This document shows, in pieces, positions 14,965-23,439 of a stretch of 64,000 nucleotides of DNA; position 1 is the stretch's first letter; each line of letters starts with the position of its first letter. Under the pieces are notes generated by a model. It did no database searches and had not been told where the DNA came from. It saw only the letters and a program-made list of their open reading frames with translations. The DNA is from JBEKTW01 sp049515655 (GTDB lineage: Bacteria > Bacteroidota > Ignavibacteria > UBA10030 > SZUA-254): contig JBEKTW010000011.1 in assembly GCA_049515655.1 (NCBI GenBank), positions 124,001 to 188,000 of the forward strand. The letters are read 5' to 3'. Position numbers and translations under genes: made by a program.

Positions 14965-17328
14965 TCAACTCGAACCATGTTCTTTTTTCAGCGCGAGTGC
15001 AATTTTCTCAGCCGTGATGGGCATGGACTTGATTCTTATTCCAAGGGCATCGTCAACAGCGTTGGCGATCATCGGGGCAGCCGGGATCATGGTGTGCTCT
15101 CCCACTCCTCTGGCACCCGAAGGGCCATCGGCCTGAGGGACTTCAATGATTATCGATTCTATAACTTCCGGGATATCTAGAGACGTCGGAATCTTGTAAT
15201 CGGTGAAATTGGCATTGATGAGCTTGCCTTTTTCATCAAACCGCATGTCTTCGTACAGCACTGTGGCGATCCCCTGAACCAAGCCGCCCGTAATTTGGCC
15301 TTTAACCAGATCCGGATTTATGGCTTTCCCGACATCGACGGCGAGGACTGCTTTGGGTATTCTGACCTTGCCGGTTTGTCTGTCGATTTCAATCTTTACA
15401 GCGCTGGCGCCTACAGTATAGTGTACGTTGGGATGGCCGCCTTGACTCGTTTCCGGATCACTGAGTGCCGATGTAAATTCCGGCATGAACATTCCTCGTC
15501 CGATGATCGGGCCTCCTCTATAAGACCCGTCTTCCTTCTGAACTCCCATAATGATAAAATCCTTCAGGGGCAAAGAAAAACTTCTGTCTGTTCTGGACTT
15601 TACACACTCATTTTCAAGATAGAGAGACTTTCTCTCCTTCCCGAGTGCTCTCTCAATGAGGTCAAATATCTGTTCGCGTGCGTCGACAGCGGCGCTTTCA
15701 ACCGCTCTGCCGCATCCCCAGGTCACGTGCGATCCGACCGTTTGCCATTCATATGGATTTCTATCTGTGTCGGGCGTCTCAACCCGGATTTTGTCCAGAG
15801 GAACCGTCAGAATCTCCGCGGCGATTTGTGCAAGAACGGTTAACAGACCCTGACCGATTTCCATTCCGGAGACGAGGATGTTGATGCTGCCGTCCTCATT
15901 GAATTTCAGAAAAGCCGAGGATGAAGCGTTGGGCGGCATCGCAGGAGCTTTCCAGAATATCGCGAATCCTTTTCCGATCGCTTTGTTGCTATCGCCGGAC
16001 GTCTCTTTGTTTCCCCAATCGATGGCCCGGGCGGCCTTATCGATTGCCTCGATCAATCCGTTGGCATTCATCTTGCCGCCATAATTCAGAGTATCGCCTT
16101 CGCGGATCGCATTCTTGCGCCTGAGTTCGACCGGGTCGATATGGATTCTTTTCGCGATTTCATTCATGTGCGATTCGAGTCCGAAGAGGAATTCCGAGTA
16201 TCCAAATCCGCGATACGGGCCGCCGGGTGGAAGATTTGTGTAAACACAAACTGAATCTATGCTGACATTAGGAACATTGTATGGTCCTGACGCAGATAGT
16301 CCGGCAGCATTGACCACATTTGCGCCGTACTCAACGTATGCGCCCGCATCCCAATTCAAAATGTTGCGCATCGCAATAATAGTCCCGTCTTTCTTGAGTC
16401 CGACTTTTATTCGAGCGCTCAATCCCTGACGCTGGTACGTGTTGTAAAACTCCTGCGCCCGCGACCAGAGGACTTTTACCGGTCTTCCTTTGACGGCGGT
16501 TGCCAACGCCGCTCCCATGATTTCCATGGAGACGCCTGCTTTGCCGCCAAAGCCGCCGCCGATGAACGGAGTAATAACCCGAACGTCTTTGTGCGACAAA
16601 CCAAGAGGCGCGAGCGCTTCAGCAAACAAATTCCTTTGCGTGTAAGGAGACTGGGAGGCAGTCCAGACAGTCAACCTGTCTGAATTGTCGTACAAACCGA
16701 TCGCGCCGTGGATCTCGATTGCACAATGGGCGTAGCGGGGGACGGTGTAGGTATCCTCAAGCACGAAATCTGCTTCCTTGAAGGCCTTTTCGACGTCACC
16801 TTTTCTCACTTTTCTCAGATGGGCTATATTCGTGTCGGCCTGAGGAAAAAACCACGGTACGTGCGTGTAATGTCTCAATTCGGGATGAATGAGGTAGGCA
16901 TTTCTTGACAGGGCTTGTTCAACACTGAGAATTGCGGGAAGCTCGGTATACTCGACTTTGATGAGCCTGGCGGCTTTCAGTGCCGTGGCTGCGTCCCTCG
17001 CGATAACGGCGGCAATCTGTTCTCCTACAAATCGGACTCTATCCTGAGCAAAAATAAAACGGTCGTGCATGTAAAGTCCGAACCTAAAGGGAAAATCCTT
17101 TCCCGTCACGATTCTTACAACACCAGGAACTTTACTCGCTTCGGCCGTATCAATCCTGTTGATGACTGCATGTGCCACCGTGCTTTCAACGATTGCAGCG
17201 TAGAGAAGATCTGGTCCGAAATCGAGGTCATCAATGAATTGAGCGGCACCGGAAACTTTCACTTTGCCGTCAATGCGCACTTCCGATTTGCCGATAAACT
17301 TGTATCCGTCCATAAGGTTCTCAGGCAT
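14965..17328 (-). CDS. Xanthine dehydrogenase-type molybdenum-binding subunit
   Basis: The 787-residue protein is the large, molybdopterin-cytosine-dinucleotide-type subunit of a xanthine dehydrogenase family hydroxylase. The N-terminal domain (GKSEVRIDGKVKVSGAAQF) and the cofactor motifs (PFIGGGFGGKAG, PPGGPYRGFGYSE, MEIGQGLLTVLAQIAAE, and the C-terminal ARGVGEHTMIPAAPMIANA with the catalytic Glu) are all present. It hydroxylates a purine or related heterocycle; xanthine or hypoxanthine is the simplest guess given the neighbours. It follows the Fe-S subunit by nine bases. An intrinsic terminator follows. No maturation factor (XdhC-like) or molybdenum-cofactor gene is in the window. Confidence 0.93.
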   Translation of the reverse strand: MPENLMDGYKFIGKSEVRIDGKVKVSGAAQFIDDLDFGPDLLYAAIVESTVAHAVINRIDTAEASKVPGVVRIVTGKDFPFRFGLYMHDRFIFAQDRVRFVGEQIAAVIARDAATALKAARLIKVEYTELPAILSVEQALSRNAYLIHPELRHYTHVPWFFPQADTNIAHLRKVRKGDVEKAFKEADFVLEDTYTVPRYAHCAIEIHGAIGLYDNSDRLTVWTASQSPYTQRNLFAEALAPLGLSHKDVRVITPFIGGGFGGKAGVSMEIMGAALATAVKGRPVKVLWSRAQEFYNTYQRQGLSARIKVGLKKDGTIIAMRNILNWDAGAYVEYGANVVNAAGLSASGPYNVPNVSIDSVCVYTNLPPGGPYRGFGYSEFLFGLESHMNEIAKRIHIDPVELRRKNAIREGDTLNYGGKMNANGLIEAIDKAARAIDWGNKETSGDSNKAIGKGFAIFWKAPAMPPNASSSAFLKFNEDGSINILVSGMEIGQGLLTVLAQIAAEILTVPLDKIRVETPDTDRNPYEWQTVGSHVTWGCGRAVESAAVDAREQIFDLIERALGKERKSLYLENECVKSRTDRSFSLPLKDFIIMGVQKEDGSYRGGPIIGRGMFMPEFTSALSDPETSQGGHPNVHYTVGASAVKIEIDRQTGKVRIPKAVLAVDVGKAINPDLVKGQITGGLVQGIATVLYEDMRFDEKGKLINANFTDYKIPTSLDIPEVIESIIIEVPQADGPSGARGVGEHTMIPAAPMIANAVDDALGIRIKSMPITAEKIALALKKEHGSS

Positions 17329-17337
17329 TATTCAGAT

Positions 17338-17793
17338 TTATTCCGTAACCTCGGTAATCGCGTCGATGATCGGAAGGTAGCCGGTGCATCGACAAAGGTT
17401 TCCGGACAAGGCTTCCTGGATGTCTTTCTTCTCGGGGCTGGAATTCCTGGCCAATAATTCCGTTGCCGAAAGAATAACGCCGGGTGCACAGAATCCGCAT
17501 TGAAAAGAATTGTGTCGAATGAACGATTCTTGAATTGGAGTCAGCCCGCCGTGCATCAACCCCTCGAGCGTTACAACTTCCTGGCCGTCTATTTCGACTG
17601 CAAGGATGAGACAACTGCGGACAGTCCTTCCATTGATCATGACGGTACATGTTCCGCAATCGCCCTTGTCACACCCGCACTTCGGACTCTTGACGCCAAG
17701 TCTATCTCTCAACACTTCAAGAAGGATCTCGTTCGGCGCAAGTTCCAGTGCTATTTTTTCACCGTTCAATATGAAAGTGGTACTGTATTTCAT
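17338..17793 (-). CDS. Xanthine dehydrogenase-type [2Fe-2S] subunit
   Basis: The start is ATG 17793 with GAGGAG eight bases upstream; the frame stays open to 17814. The 151-residue protein carries two [2Fe-2S] clusters: the plant-ferredoxin-type set in KCGCDKGDCGTCTVMINGR (with a later Cys in RSCL) and the helical-domain set in QCGFCAPG and LCRCTGYLPI. It passes electrons from the molybdenum site to FAD. It is located between the FAD and molybdenum subunit genes, 26 bases after the first and nine before the second, so the three are one transcript and one complex. Confidence 0.94.
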   Translation of the reverse strand: MKYSTTFILNGEKIALELAPNEILLEVLRDRLGVKSPKCGCDKGDCGTCTVMINGRTVRSCLILAVEIDGQEVVTLEGLMHGGLTPIQESFIRHNSFQCGFCAPGVILSATELLARNSSPEKKDIQEALSGNLCRCTGYLPIIDAITEVTE

Positions 17794-17819
17794 TAAGTAT
17801 TCTCCTCGAGACATCGACT

Positions 17820-18707
17820 CTAGATTACACTGGTCCCATATGCGGGGCCGCTGCTATTCAATCGGCTTAGCGCAGCCTTCAATCCTCTTTCGAGCATCAC
17901 CTTAGCCATGTGCATTCTATACTCCTTTGAAGCCCGGATGTCGGTAATCGGTTTGATCTCTTCTTCAATCAATTGAGAAGCTTTTTCAATCAAGGAAGGA
18001 ACAATGTTCTGTCCGTTCAAGAGCCGCTCGATCTTTCTGGCGCGAATGGGAACCGGCGCTACGGCTCCGTACGAAATCCTGAAGGTTCCGTCGGCTAACG
18101 CAAGAATGAGCACACTCACCTGGGCGAGGTCTTGACCGGCATATCGACCGAGCTTAACCCAGCATCCCGCATGTTTTTTCCTGGGCAGAGGGAGAATAAC
18201 CTCGGTGACGATTTCTCTTTTTCGTAGTCCGGTTTTCCGGGGAGCGACAAACCACTCCTCGACGGGAATTCTTCTTTTCCCTCTCGGTCCGACCGTCTGG
18301 ACACTTGCATCGTACGCCAACAACAATGGTCCGCTATCCATGCAGGGAACTGCCGAACAAATATTTCCGACCACTGTCGCGCGGTTACGGATGCCCACGG
18401 ATGCGACAGTTTTGGCCAGTTCGACGATGACGGGAAATTTTTGATGAATAATCCGCGATTCTATCAGGTCGGAAAACGTGACGCCGGCACCTATGTGGAG
18501 CTTGTTGTTTTCAATCCTGATCTTCCTGAAGGAGGGGATGCCCTTGATATCGACCACGATGTCCGGCTGAGCGGCATTTGACTTGATCATATCGATCAGG
18601 TCGGTGCCGCCGGCAAGGATTGCAGAGTTAGGGTGGCGTGCGAGGAGAGCTAAGGCCTCGCGGAGACTCTTGGGTCTTGTATAATCGAACTGATGTGTGA
18701 TGGCCAC
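17820..18707 (-). CDS. Xanthine dehydrogenase-type FAD-binding subunit
   Basis: The 295-residue protein starts at GTG 18707. It has the FAD-binding signature ILAGGTDLIDMIK near residue 32 and the second motif ATVVGNICSAVPCMDSGPLLLAYDA around 115-138, then a CO-dehydrogenase flavoprotein C-terminal domain. It accepts electrons from the Fe-S subunit and reduces NAD+ or another acceptor. It is the first gene of the three-subunit hydroxylase set and follows the cyclase-family gene by 21 bases, which links the hydroxylase to the DUF1116/FdrA group. Confidence 0.93.
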   Translation of the reverse strand: MAITHQFDYTRPKSLREALALLARHPNSAILAGGTDLIDMIKSNAAQPDIVVDIKGIPSFRKIRIENNKLHIGAGVTFSDLIESRIIHQKFPVIVELAKTVASVGIRNRATVVGNICSAVPCMDSGPLLLAYDASVQTVGPRGKRRIPVEEWFVAPRKTGLRKREIVTEVILPLPRKKHAGCWVKLGRYAGQDLAQVSVLILALADGTFRISYGAVAPVPIRARKIERLLNGQNIVPSLIEKASQLIEEEIKPITDIRASKEYRMHMAKVMLERGLKAALSRLNSSGPAYGTSVI

Positions 18708-18728
18708 GGTCGTTGGTTCTTGAATGTT

Positions 18729-19550
18729 CTACTTGGGTGGCAAGAGTGCAACTATCCTGCAGAATGCCGATTCCATTTCTATGCCATTTACCGGAAAGCA
18801 GCCAATCCAGCATCTTTTGTTGCTCAGTTTGTTGATGTCGCCGCCGAGGTTTTCGGCGTGAACAATTCTCTTCGGGAAAAGCTTTATGTGCATCACTTGG
18901 TAGTACTCCTCCTGGGGAAACATTTCATCCCACGAGCCCACCCTGTATTTTGATTTCAATTTCTTTTCTGCTTCGGCGAATCGCGCGGGGTGCCATTGCC
19001 GGATAATGGTGTTCATCGGATGGTCCGCGCTTCCGCAGTCGACGCCGATCCATTTGATCTTCATATCCATGACCCACGTATGAAATCCCGGCCCCGGGCC
19101 AGGATGCTTGACAAAATATCGCACTTCGTCGGAGTCCTTCTGATCCCAAGCGTAGCGATTGTACCCGGTGTTGATGATAAGGATGTCTCCTTTCTTGATG
19201 TCGACTCTTTTCGTGAGCATCTCGGGACTATACAGATCGTAATCGCCAACGGCATCAGAAATATCGACGACAACGCCCTGACCGATCCATTCATTCATCG
19301 GCACCTGGCCGATCGACCGGCCGGAAGCGTGAAAATGAATTTCGCCGTCCATGTGTGTTCCCACGTGGTTGCTCGTTGTTATAATTTGTCCGTTTGCACC
19401 CTGGCCCATGTGCGCGCCCGCGATTCTCTTGAAATACTGAATTCCCAGCGGCATGTAGCTGGGCCACGGCGGAGTGTGAACGCTCAGTCGTTGTGTTAAG
19501 TCGTAGACTTTAACGCTGTCCATGAAATCAAGAAATTCTTGAGTCTTCAT
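18729..19550 (-). CDS. Cyclase-family (kynurenine formamidase-like) metal hydrolase
   Basis: The 273-residue protein has the family motif HVGTHMDGEIHFH (about residues 62-74), the metal-binding His/Asp set, and the downstream GDILIINTGYNRYAW and WIGVDCGSADHP segments. Family members hydrolyse amides or cyclic amides: formylkynurenine, isatin, and other ring substrates. Here it starts one base after the stop of the DUF1116 gene and precedes the hydroxylase genes, so a ring-opening or deamidating step on a purine- or pyrimidine-derived heterocycle is likely. The exact substrate is not readable. C-terminal residues beyond 200 extend past the smallest bacterial members, with a Cys-containing stretch (RCWIGCFPVNGIEMESAFCR) typical of longer ones. 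Confidence 0.87.
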   Translation of the reverse strand: MKTQEFLDFMDSVKVYDLTQRLSVHTPPWPSYMPLGIQYFKRIAGAHMGQGANGQIITTSNHVGTHMDGEIHFHASGRSIGQVPMNEWIGQGVVVDISDAVGDYDLYSPEMLTKRVDIKKGDILIINTGYNRYAWDQKDSDEVRYFVKHPGPGPGFHTWVMDMKIKWIGVDCGSADHPMNTIIRQWHPARFAEAEKKLKSKYRVGSWDEMFPQEEYYQVMHIKLFPKRIVHAENLGGDINKLSNKRCWIGCFPVNGIEMESAFCRIVALLPPK

Positions 19551-19551
19551 A

Positions 19552-20967
19552 TTACTTCTCCTTCAATGATTCAATCTGATGTGCGAAGCCAACGATGGCC
19601 TTCTTAAACGGCTCCGGGGGTGCACTTAAGACTCCGGCGCCAATTTGCCCTATTCCTGCATTCCTGTGGGCAACTCCGGTATCAATAAACGGAAGAACAT
19701 TCTTTTCTGCAACTTTTCGCACGTCGATCCCGGTCGGTGTGCCGCGGAAATTAAGATAGGGAATTTTGTAGGTATTGTTCTCTGCCGCGGTTATTTCATA
19801 CATTTTCAGCGTGTAGTTGATTGCGTCTCTTGTCGAGCCGCCGACAAATTGGACAATGGCCGGCGAAGCGGCGATTGCGAATCCACCCAAACCGTTCGTC
19901 TCCGTTATGGAGCTGTCCCCAATATCCGGGTTTGCATCGTCTTTTGTAAAGCCCGGAAAGAAAAGCGCGTCGGGAACCGGGGAAATTCCGGTGAACCACG
20001 TGCCGCCGGTTCCGGAAAGTTGGATGCCGAATTCCGTTCCGTTTCTTGCCATGACGACCACAATGCTCGAATAATCGATGTTCCGTGCCGCATCCAACGA
20101 TACTTTCGATGCACCCATGGAGAGATTAAGGAAAAAATGGTCGTTGCGGTTGATGAAGTCGAGCACGTCCGCCACAATCGACTTGTCCTCGGTCGTCTGG
20201 ACAATCGCGGGAGCCAGTATTCTGTAGAGGAGAGATGTCGCCGCTCTGTTTCTGTTATGAACCTCATCTCCCATCTGAAGCGCCTGCGCGATGATATTTT
20301 TCAGATCGATTTTGCCGATTTTGTCAATCGCGTTCTTCAGAGAGGGATAGAGAACCGTTTCCATCCATTTCAACCGCTTGATGACGTCGTCGCTAAACGC
20401 GCCGTAACGAAGAACTTTTCCGAGTCCTTCGTTCATTGTACAATACGCCTTGTTGCCGTATTGTTCATTTTCCAGAATGAACACCGGCATCGAAGGAGAG
20501 ACAACTCCCGCCATGGGACCGACTGCCGAATGCTCATGGCAGGGGGAGAATTCGATTTTTCCTGAAGCGGCTGTCTGCTCGGCTTTTTCAGGCGTATCGG
20601 CCATGCCTTCATAGATCAGCGCGCCGACAACCGCGCCTCGCATCGGACCGCACATCTTGTCCCAGCCAATGGGTGGACCTGCATGGAGGAGCAGATTCTT
20701 CTTCATGCCGGGGATAACGTCGAGTGCCCTTCCCATCCCGACGATGCACGGCTTGCTGTTGAGGATTCTTCCTACTGCTTCCTTGTTTGCAGTTTCTATT
20801 TTGTCGCAATTCCCCTGAAGAATCGCCGAGACCTCGGCGTCCGCGATAAGCGGAGGTTTCCAATCAACCTGCACTACTTTCACATTACTTTTTTCGAGGG
20901 TATCTTTAAAGGACTTGAGTCCAATGTTGATAACCGCAAGTTCGCTTTCAAAGAGTCGGTTCATCAT
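19552..20967 (-). CDS. DUF1116 protein (YlbE/AllG-like), putative carbamoyltransferase subunit
   Basis: The 471-residue protein matches the DUF1116 family as I know it from E. coli YlbE and YahG, with the segments MGRALDVIPGMKKNLLLHAG, GPMRGAVVGALIYEGMA and FSPCHEHSAVGPMAGVVSPS. In E. coli, YlbE with FdrA and YlbF has been assigned to oxamate carbamoyltransferase (AllFGH), which makes carbamoyl phosphate from oxalurate. The start ATG at 20967 overlaps the FdrA stop by four bases (ATGA), so the two are translationally coupled. No allantoin-pathway partner (AllC, AllD) or carbamate kinase lies in the window, so the substrate here could be another carbamoyl compound, for example from pyrimidine or purine breakdown. 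Confidence 0.85.
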   Translation of the reverse strand: MMNRLFESELAVINIGLKSFKDTLEKSNVKVVQVDWKPPLIADAEVSAILQGNCDKIETANKEAVGRILNSKPCIVGMGRALDVIPGMKKNLLLHAGPPIGWDKMCGPMRGAVVGALIYEGMADTPEKAEQTAASGKIEFSPCHEHSAVGPMAGVVSPSMPVFILENEQYGNKAYCTMNEGLGKVLRYGAFSDDVIKRLKWMETVLYPSLKNAIDKIGKIDLKNIIAQALQMGDEVHNRNRAATSLLYRILAPAIVQTTEDKSIVADVLDFINRNDHFFLNLSMGASKVSLDAARNIDYSSIVVVMARNGTEFGIQLSGTGGTWFTGISPVPDALFFPGFTKDDANPDIGDSSITETNGLGGFAIAASPAIVQFVGGSTRDAINYTLKMYEITAAENNTYKIPYLNFRGTPTGIDVRKVAEKNVLPFIDTGVAHRNAGIGQIGAGVLSAPPEPFKKAIVGFAHQIESLKEK

Positions 20968-22532
20968 AGCTTGTTCTTATGCTGGATGATGGAGATTGCC
21001 AGCCTGCTGGCAGAAGAATTTGATCCCATTACTACGAGGCCGGCCTGCGACAACGTCGAGACCACCGCAGACCTGTTTTGAGGGTCCTTATCGGTTCCCG
21101 TGACTGAACAAATCATCGGCAAGTGTCTTTTTTGGTGAGAAGCAATTTCCCTTGCCTTTTTGATGACAGGGATTAATTCCGCAAGAGGATTCATGTTTGA
21201 GCCGTATCCGAGAACGATGTCCAGGAGAATGACTGCCGTTTCGGGGTTTTCTGCCTCCGTAAGAATGCGCTTATTTCTCGTTGAGTAGTCAATCATGGGA
21301 TGAGGCTTGCCCACGGTGAATTCATCGTCGCCCAAGTCCAGAATTGTGTGCTTCTCACTTTTCCAAGAATCTCGTAGCTTATGACTGCTTCCGAAGGGAA
21401 TGTTGGAATAAACATCCTCCAGCACATTCTGACAAAGTAATTGCGCTTCATCGCAGAACGTCCCGCCGCTGAACAAAGCACGCAAATACTTTTGGCCTGG
21501 AGATAGTTTTGCCGCTCCTTCTTTTGCCATCTTGATCATTTCGGGCTCACGTTCTTTCAATGTGTCGGATACAGCAGAGGCATCTTCTCCTTTTGAAAGT
21601 GCGACCGACAGCAAGGCAGCTTCTTCAAGGGTCAGAGCCTGACGGATATTGCTGCCTTTGAGAAGTTCCGACGGTGATCCAAGAAACACGCCAACGATCG
21701 GCTTGCGAATTCCCTTTGCCGTGTGTATGATTTTTTCCATCACTTCCTTTGCCGGTGGCTTGGAAACCAAAAGAAGAACCTTCGTACGATCATCCGCGGC
21801 AAGGGCCTTGATTCCTTCAATGAACATGATGCCGCCGACTTCTTTCTTAACATCCCGCCCACCGGTTCCGATTGCCTGAGAAACCCCACACCCTTGGTTT
21901 GAAATGATGCAGCTCACTTCCTGAAGACCGGTTCCGGAAGCAGAGACGATACCGATGTTCCCCCGGTTGACGACATTCGCAAAAGCGAGCGGCACGCCAT
22001 TAATGATTGCCGTTCCGCAGTCCGGCCCCATGACAAACAAGTTTCTTCTCTGGGCGTATGTTTTGAGATCAATTTCTTGTTCAAGCGGAACATTGTCCGA
22101 GAACAACATCACGTGCAAACCATGCTGAAGCGATTTCATTGCGACGTCACCGGCATATCTTCCTGCCACGGAAACCAGGGCAAGATTCGCTTCGGGCAGA
22201 AGAGTCAACGCCCCTTCGATGCTTTGCGGGTCTAAACGGTCATCACCTTCTGATTTCTCGTTTGCCTTGAAAATGTTTTCTATTCTGGAAACGATACCGG
22301 CTGCGTCTGCCGCATCCTGTGTTTTGACTGCGACGATGAGATCCATTTCCTCGGCAGACTTCAACTCCTGAGTCAGCAGGCCGGAGGATTCCAGGACGGA
22401 TTTATTCTCTTTTGTGCCCATTACGACAGCCGAGTCCAGAACGTCTTTCATTTCCGCAATCTGCTTTGCGATCAGCATGACGGAGATGGAGTCGTAGTAT
22501 TCGCCTTTTTTAACTATGCCGATGGTTTTCAT
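20964..22532 (-). CDS. FdrA-like acyl-CoA synthetase family protein (AllF-like)
   Basis: The 522-residue protein resembles E. coli FdrA and YahF, a family of succinyl-CoA-synthetase-like fold without a proven CoA function. Visible are two nucleotide/CoA-binding-like segments (NIGIVSASGTGLQEVSCIIS; KVLLLVSKPPAKEVMEKII) and the C-terminal SxTGTDKDPQNR loop (MICSVTGTDKDPQNRSAVV). In the E. coli oxamate carbamoyltransferase system it is one of three required proteins. The start ATG 22532 is one base after the DUF2877 stop, and its own stop overlaps the next start. Gene order here is DUF2877-fdrA-DUF1116, unlike fdrA-ylbE-ylbF in E. coli. Confidence is high for the family, moderate for the reaction. 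Confidence 0.86.
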   Translation of the reverse strand: MKTIGIVKKGEYYDSISVMLIAKQIAEMKDVLDSAVVMGTKENKSVLESSGLLTQELKSAEEMDLIVAVKTQDAADAAGIVSRIENIFKANEKSEGDDRLDPQSIEGALTLLPEANLALVSVAGRYAGDVAMKSLQHGLHVMLFSDNVPLEQEIDLKTYAQRRNLFVMGPDCGTAIINGVPLAFANVVNRGNIGIVSASGTGLQEVSCIISNQGCGVSQAIGTGGRDVKKEVGGIMFIEGIKALAADDRTKVLLLVSKPPAKEVMEKIIHTAKGIRKPIVGVFLGSPSELLKGSNIRQALTLEEAALLSVALSKGEDASAVSDTLKEREPEMIKMAKEGAAKLSPGQKYLRALFSGGTFCDEAQLLCQNVLEDVYSNIPFGSSHKLRDSWKSEKHTILDLGDDEFTVGKPHPMIDYSTRNKRILTEAENPETAVILLDIVLGYGSNMNPLAELIPVIKKAREIASHQKRHLPMICSVTGTDKDPQNRSAVVSTLSQAGLVVMGSNSSASRLAISIIQHKNKL

Positions 22533-22533
22533 G

Positions 22534-23352
22534 CTAAAACCTTTTTAAACCGATCAGGAAGCCCACTGCCTGGTCCGCACCGGAAGTTGCACCCACAATC
22601 AGGAGCCGTTGAGTACTCTCGATGATTTCTTTCCGCTCTGAATGAAAAAGGGATCCAATCAACCGTTTGAATTTTTCGGAAACCTCGCCACGTGCGGCGC
22701 AGCGCAAAAATGCATTCGTAAACGGATTTGTGCCTTGTGCTATTTGATAGATCGAATGTATCGTTTGAGAGAGGTCGATTCTGAAGGCAGCTTGGCGAAC
22801 ATTCAATGCTATAAGCAGGCCGGAGATGAAATCGTCTCCGCTTGGCGTAAGTCCCGGCCCCAATCCTTTGACCATTTCTATTCCCCGGAGATAAGTATTG
22901 GGGAAAAATGTCCGGTACGCCGATTCGAATCTCCTCACATACTCGATATCAAAAGAAGACGTGAAATTTCCTTTCCTGGTTTCGTCAAGCAGAAAAGCCA
23001 GGCTTGCCGGCTGAGAGAATGCTACAAGAGCCTGCTCAAAAGTTTTCAAGTTGCGTTTGAAGTTGTCTTGGTCATACCCATAGATTTCGATGCGGGGATC
23101 GAATAGCGTCGAACTGCTGAACGCGAACCGGATTCCATTCAGGCAAATACTGTCGTTGTCGATTTCGAGCGAGTTCAAGGAATCCAGCCTCATTCCCTGA
23201 AGAACGATGTTCAATGGTCCGGCTCCGGTGTTCATCGCTACGACGAACGCGAAATCGTTGCCGCAAGAGAAATTTACTGCGGAAGCAAACTTCGAGTGGA
23301 GGCTATAAGCTCCTCGGCGGAGTTGCTTTCCGTGGCTGACCACTCTTATCAT
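22534..23352 (-). CDS. DUF2877 protein (YlbF/AllH-like)
   Basis: The 272-residue protein matches the DUF2877 family (E. coli YlbF, YahE), recognisable by the glycine-rich core KGLGPGLTPSGDDFISGLLIAL (about residues 165-186, shown by its key residues GLGPGLTPSGDD) and by a C-terminal TSGADQAVGFLIGL. That loop looks like a phosphate- or substrate-binding site. With FdrA and DUF1116 proteins it forms the third part of the proposed carbamoyltransferase. It is the first gene of the tightly packed set DUF2877-fdrA-DUF1116-cyclase, and follows preA by 87 bases. No clear ribosome site precedes ATG 23352. Confidence 0.82.
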   Translation of the reverse strand: MIRVVSHGKQLRRGAYSLHSKFASAVNFSCGNDFAFVVAMNTGAGPLNIVLQGMRLDSLNSLEIDNDSICLNGIRFAFSSSTLFDPRIEIYGYDQDNFKRNLKTFEQALVAFSQPASLAFLLDETRKGNFTSSFDIEYVRRFESAYRTFFPNTYLRGIEMVKGLGPGLTPSGDDFISGLLIALNVRQAAFRIDLSQTIHSIYQIAQGTNPFTNAFLRCAARGEVSEKFKRLIGSLFHSERKEIIESTQRLLIVGATSGADQAVGFLIGLKRF

Positions 23353-23439
23353 AAATAGTGTGTGAGGGATTGTTAATCATGAGGCAGACCATTTCATGGC
23401 CCGATGCGGAGTTTCACGGGCTGAAGTTCCTCAAATGGA

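Noticed and set aside
19645..20565. 306-codon plus-strand frame opposite the DUF1116 gene
   Set aside because: No motif or start signal; the minus-strand gene is tightly packed in an operon with clear family features.
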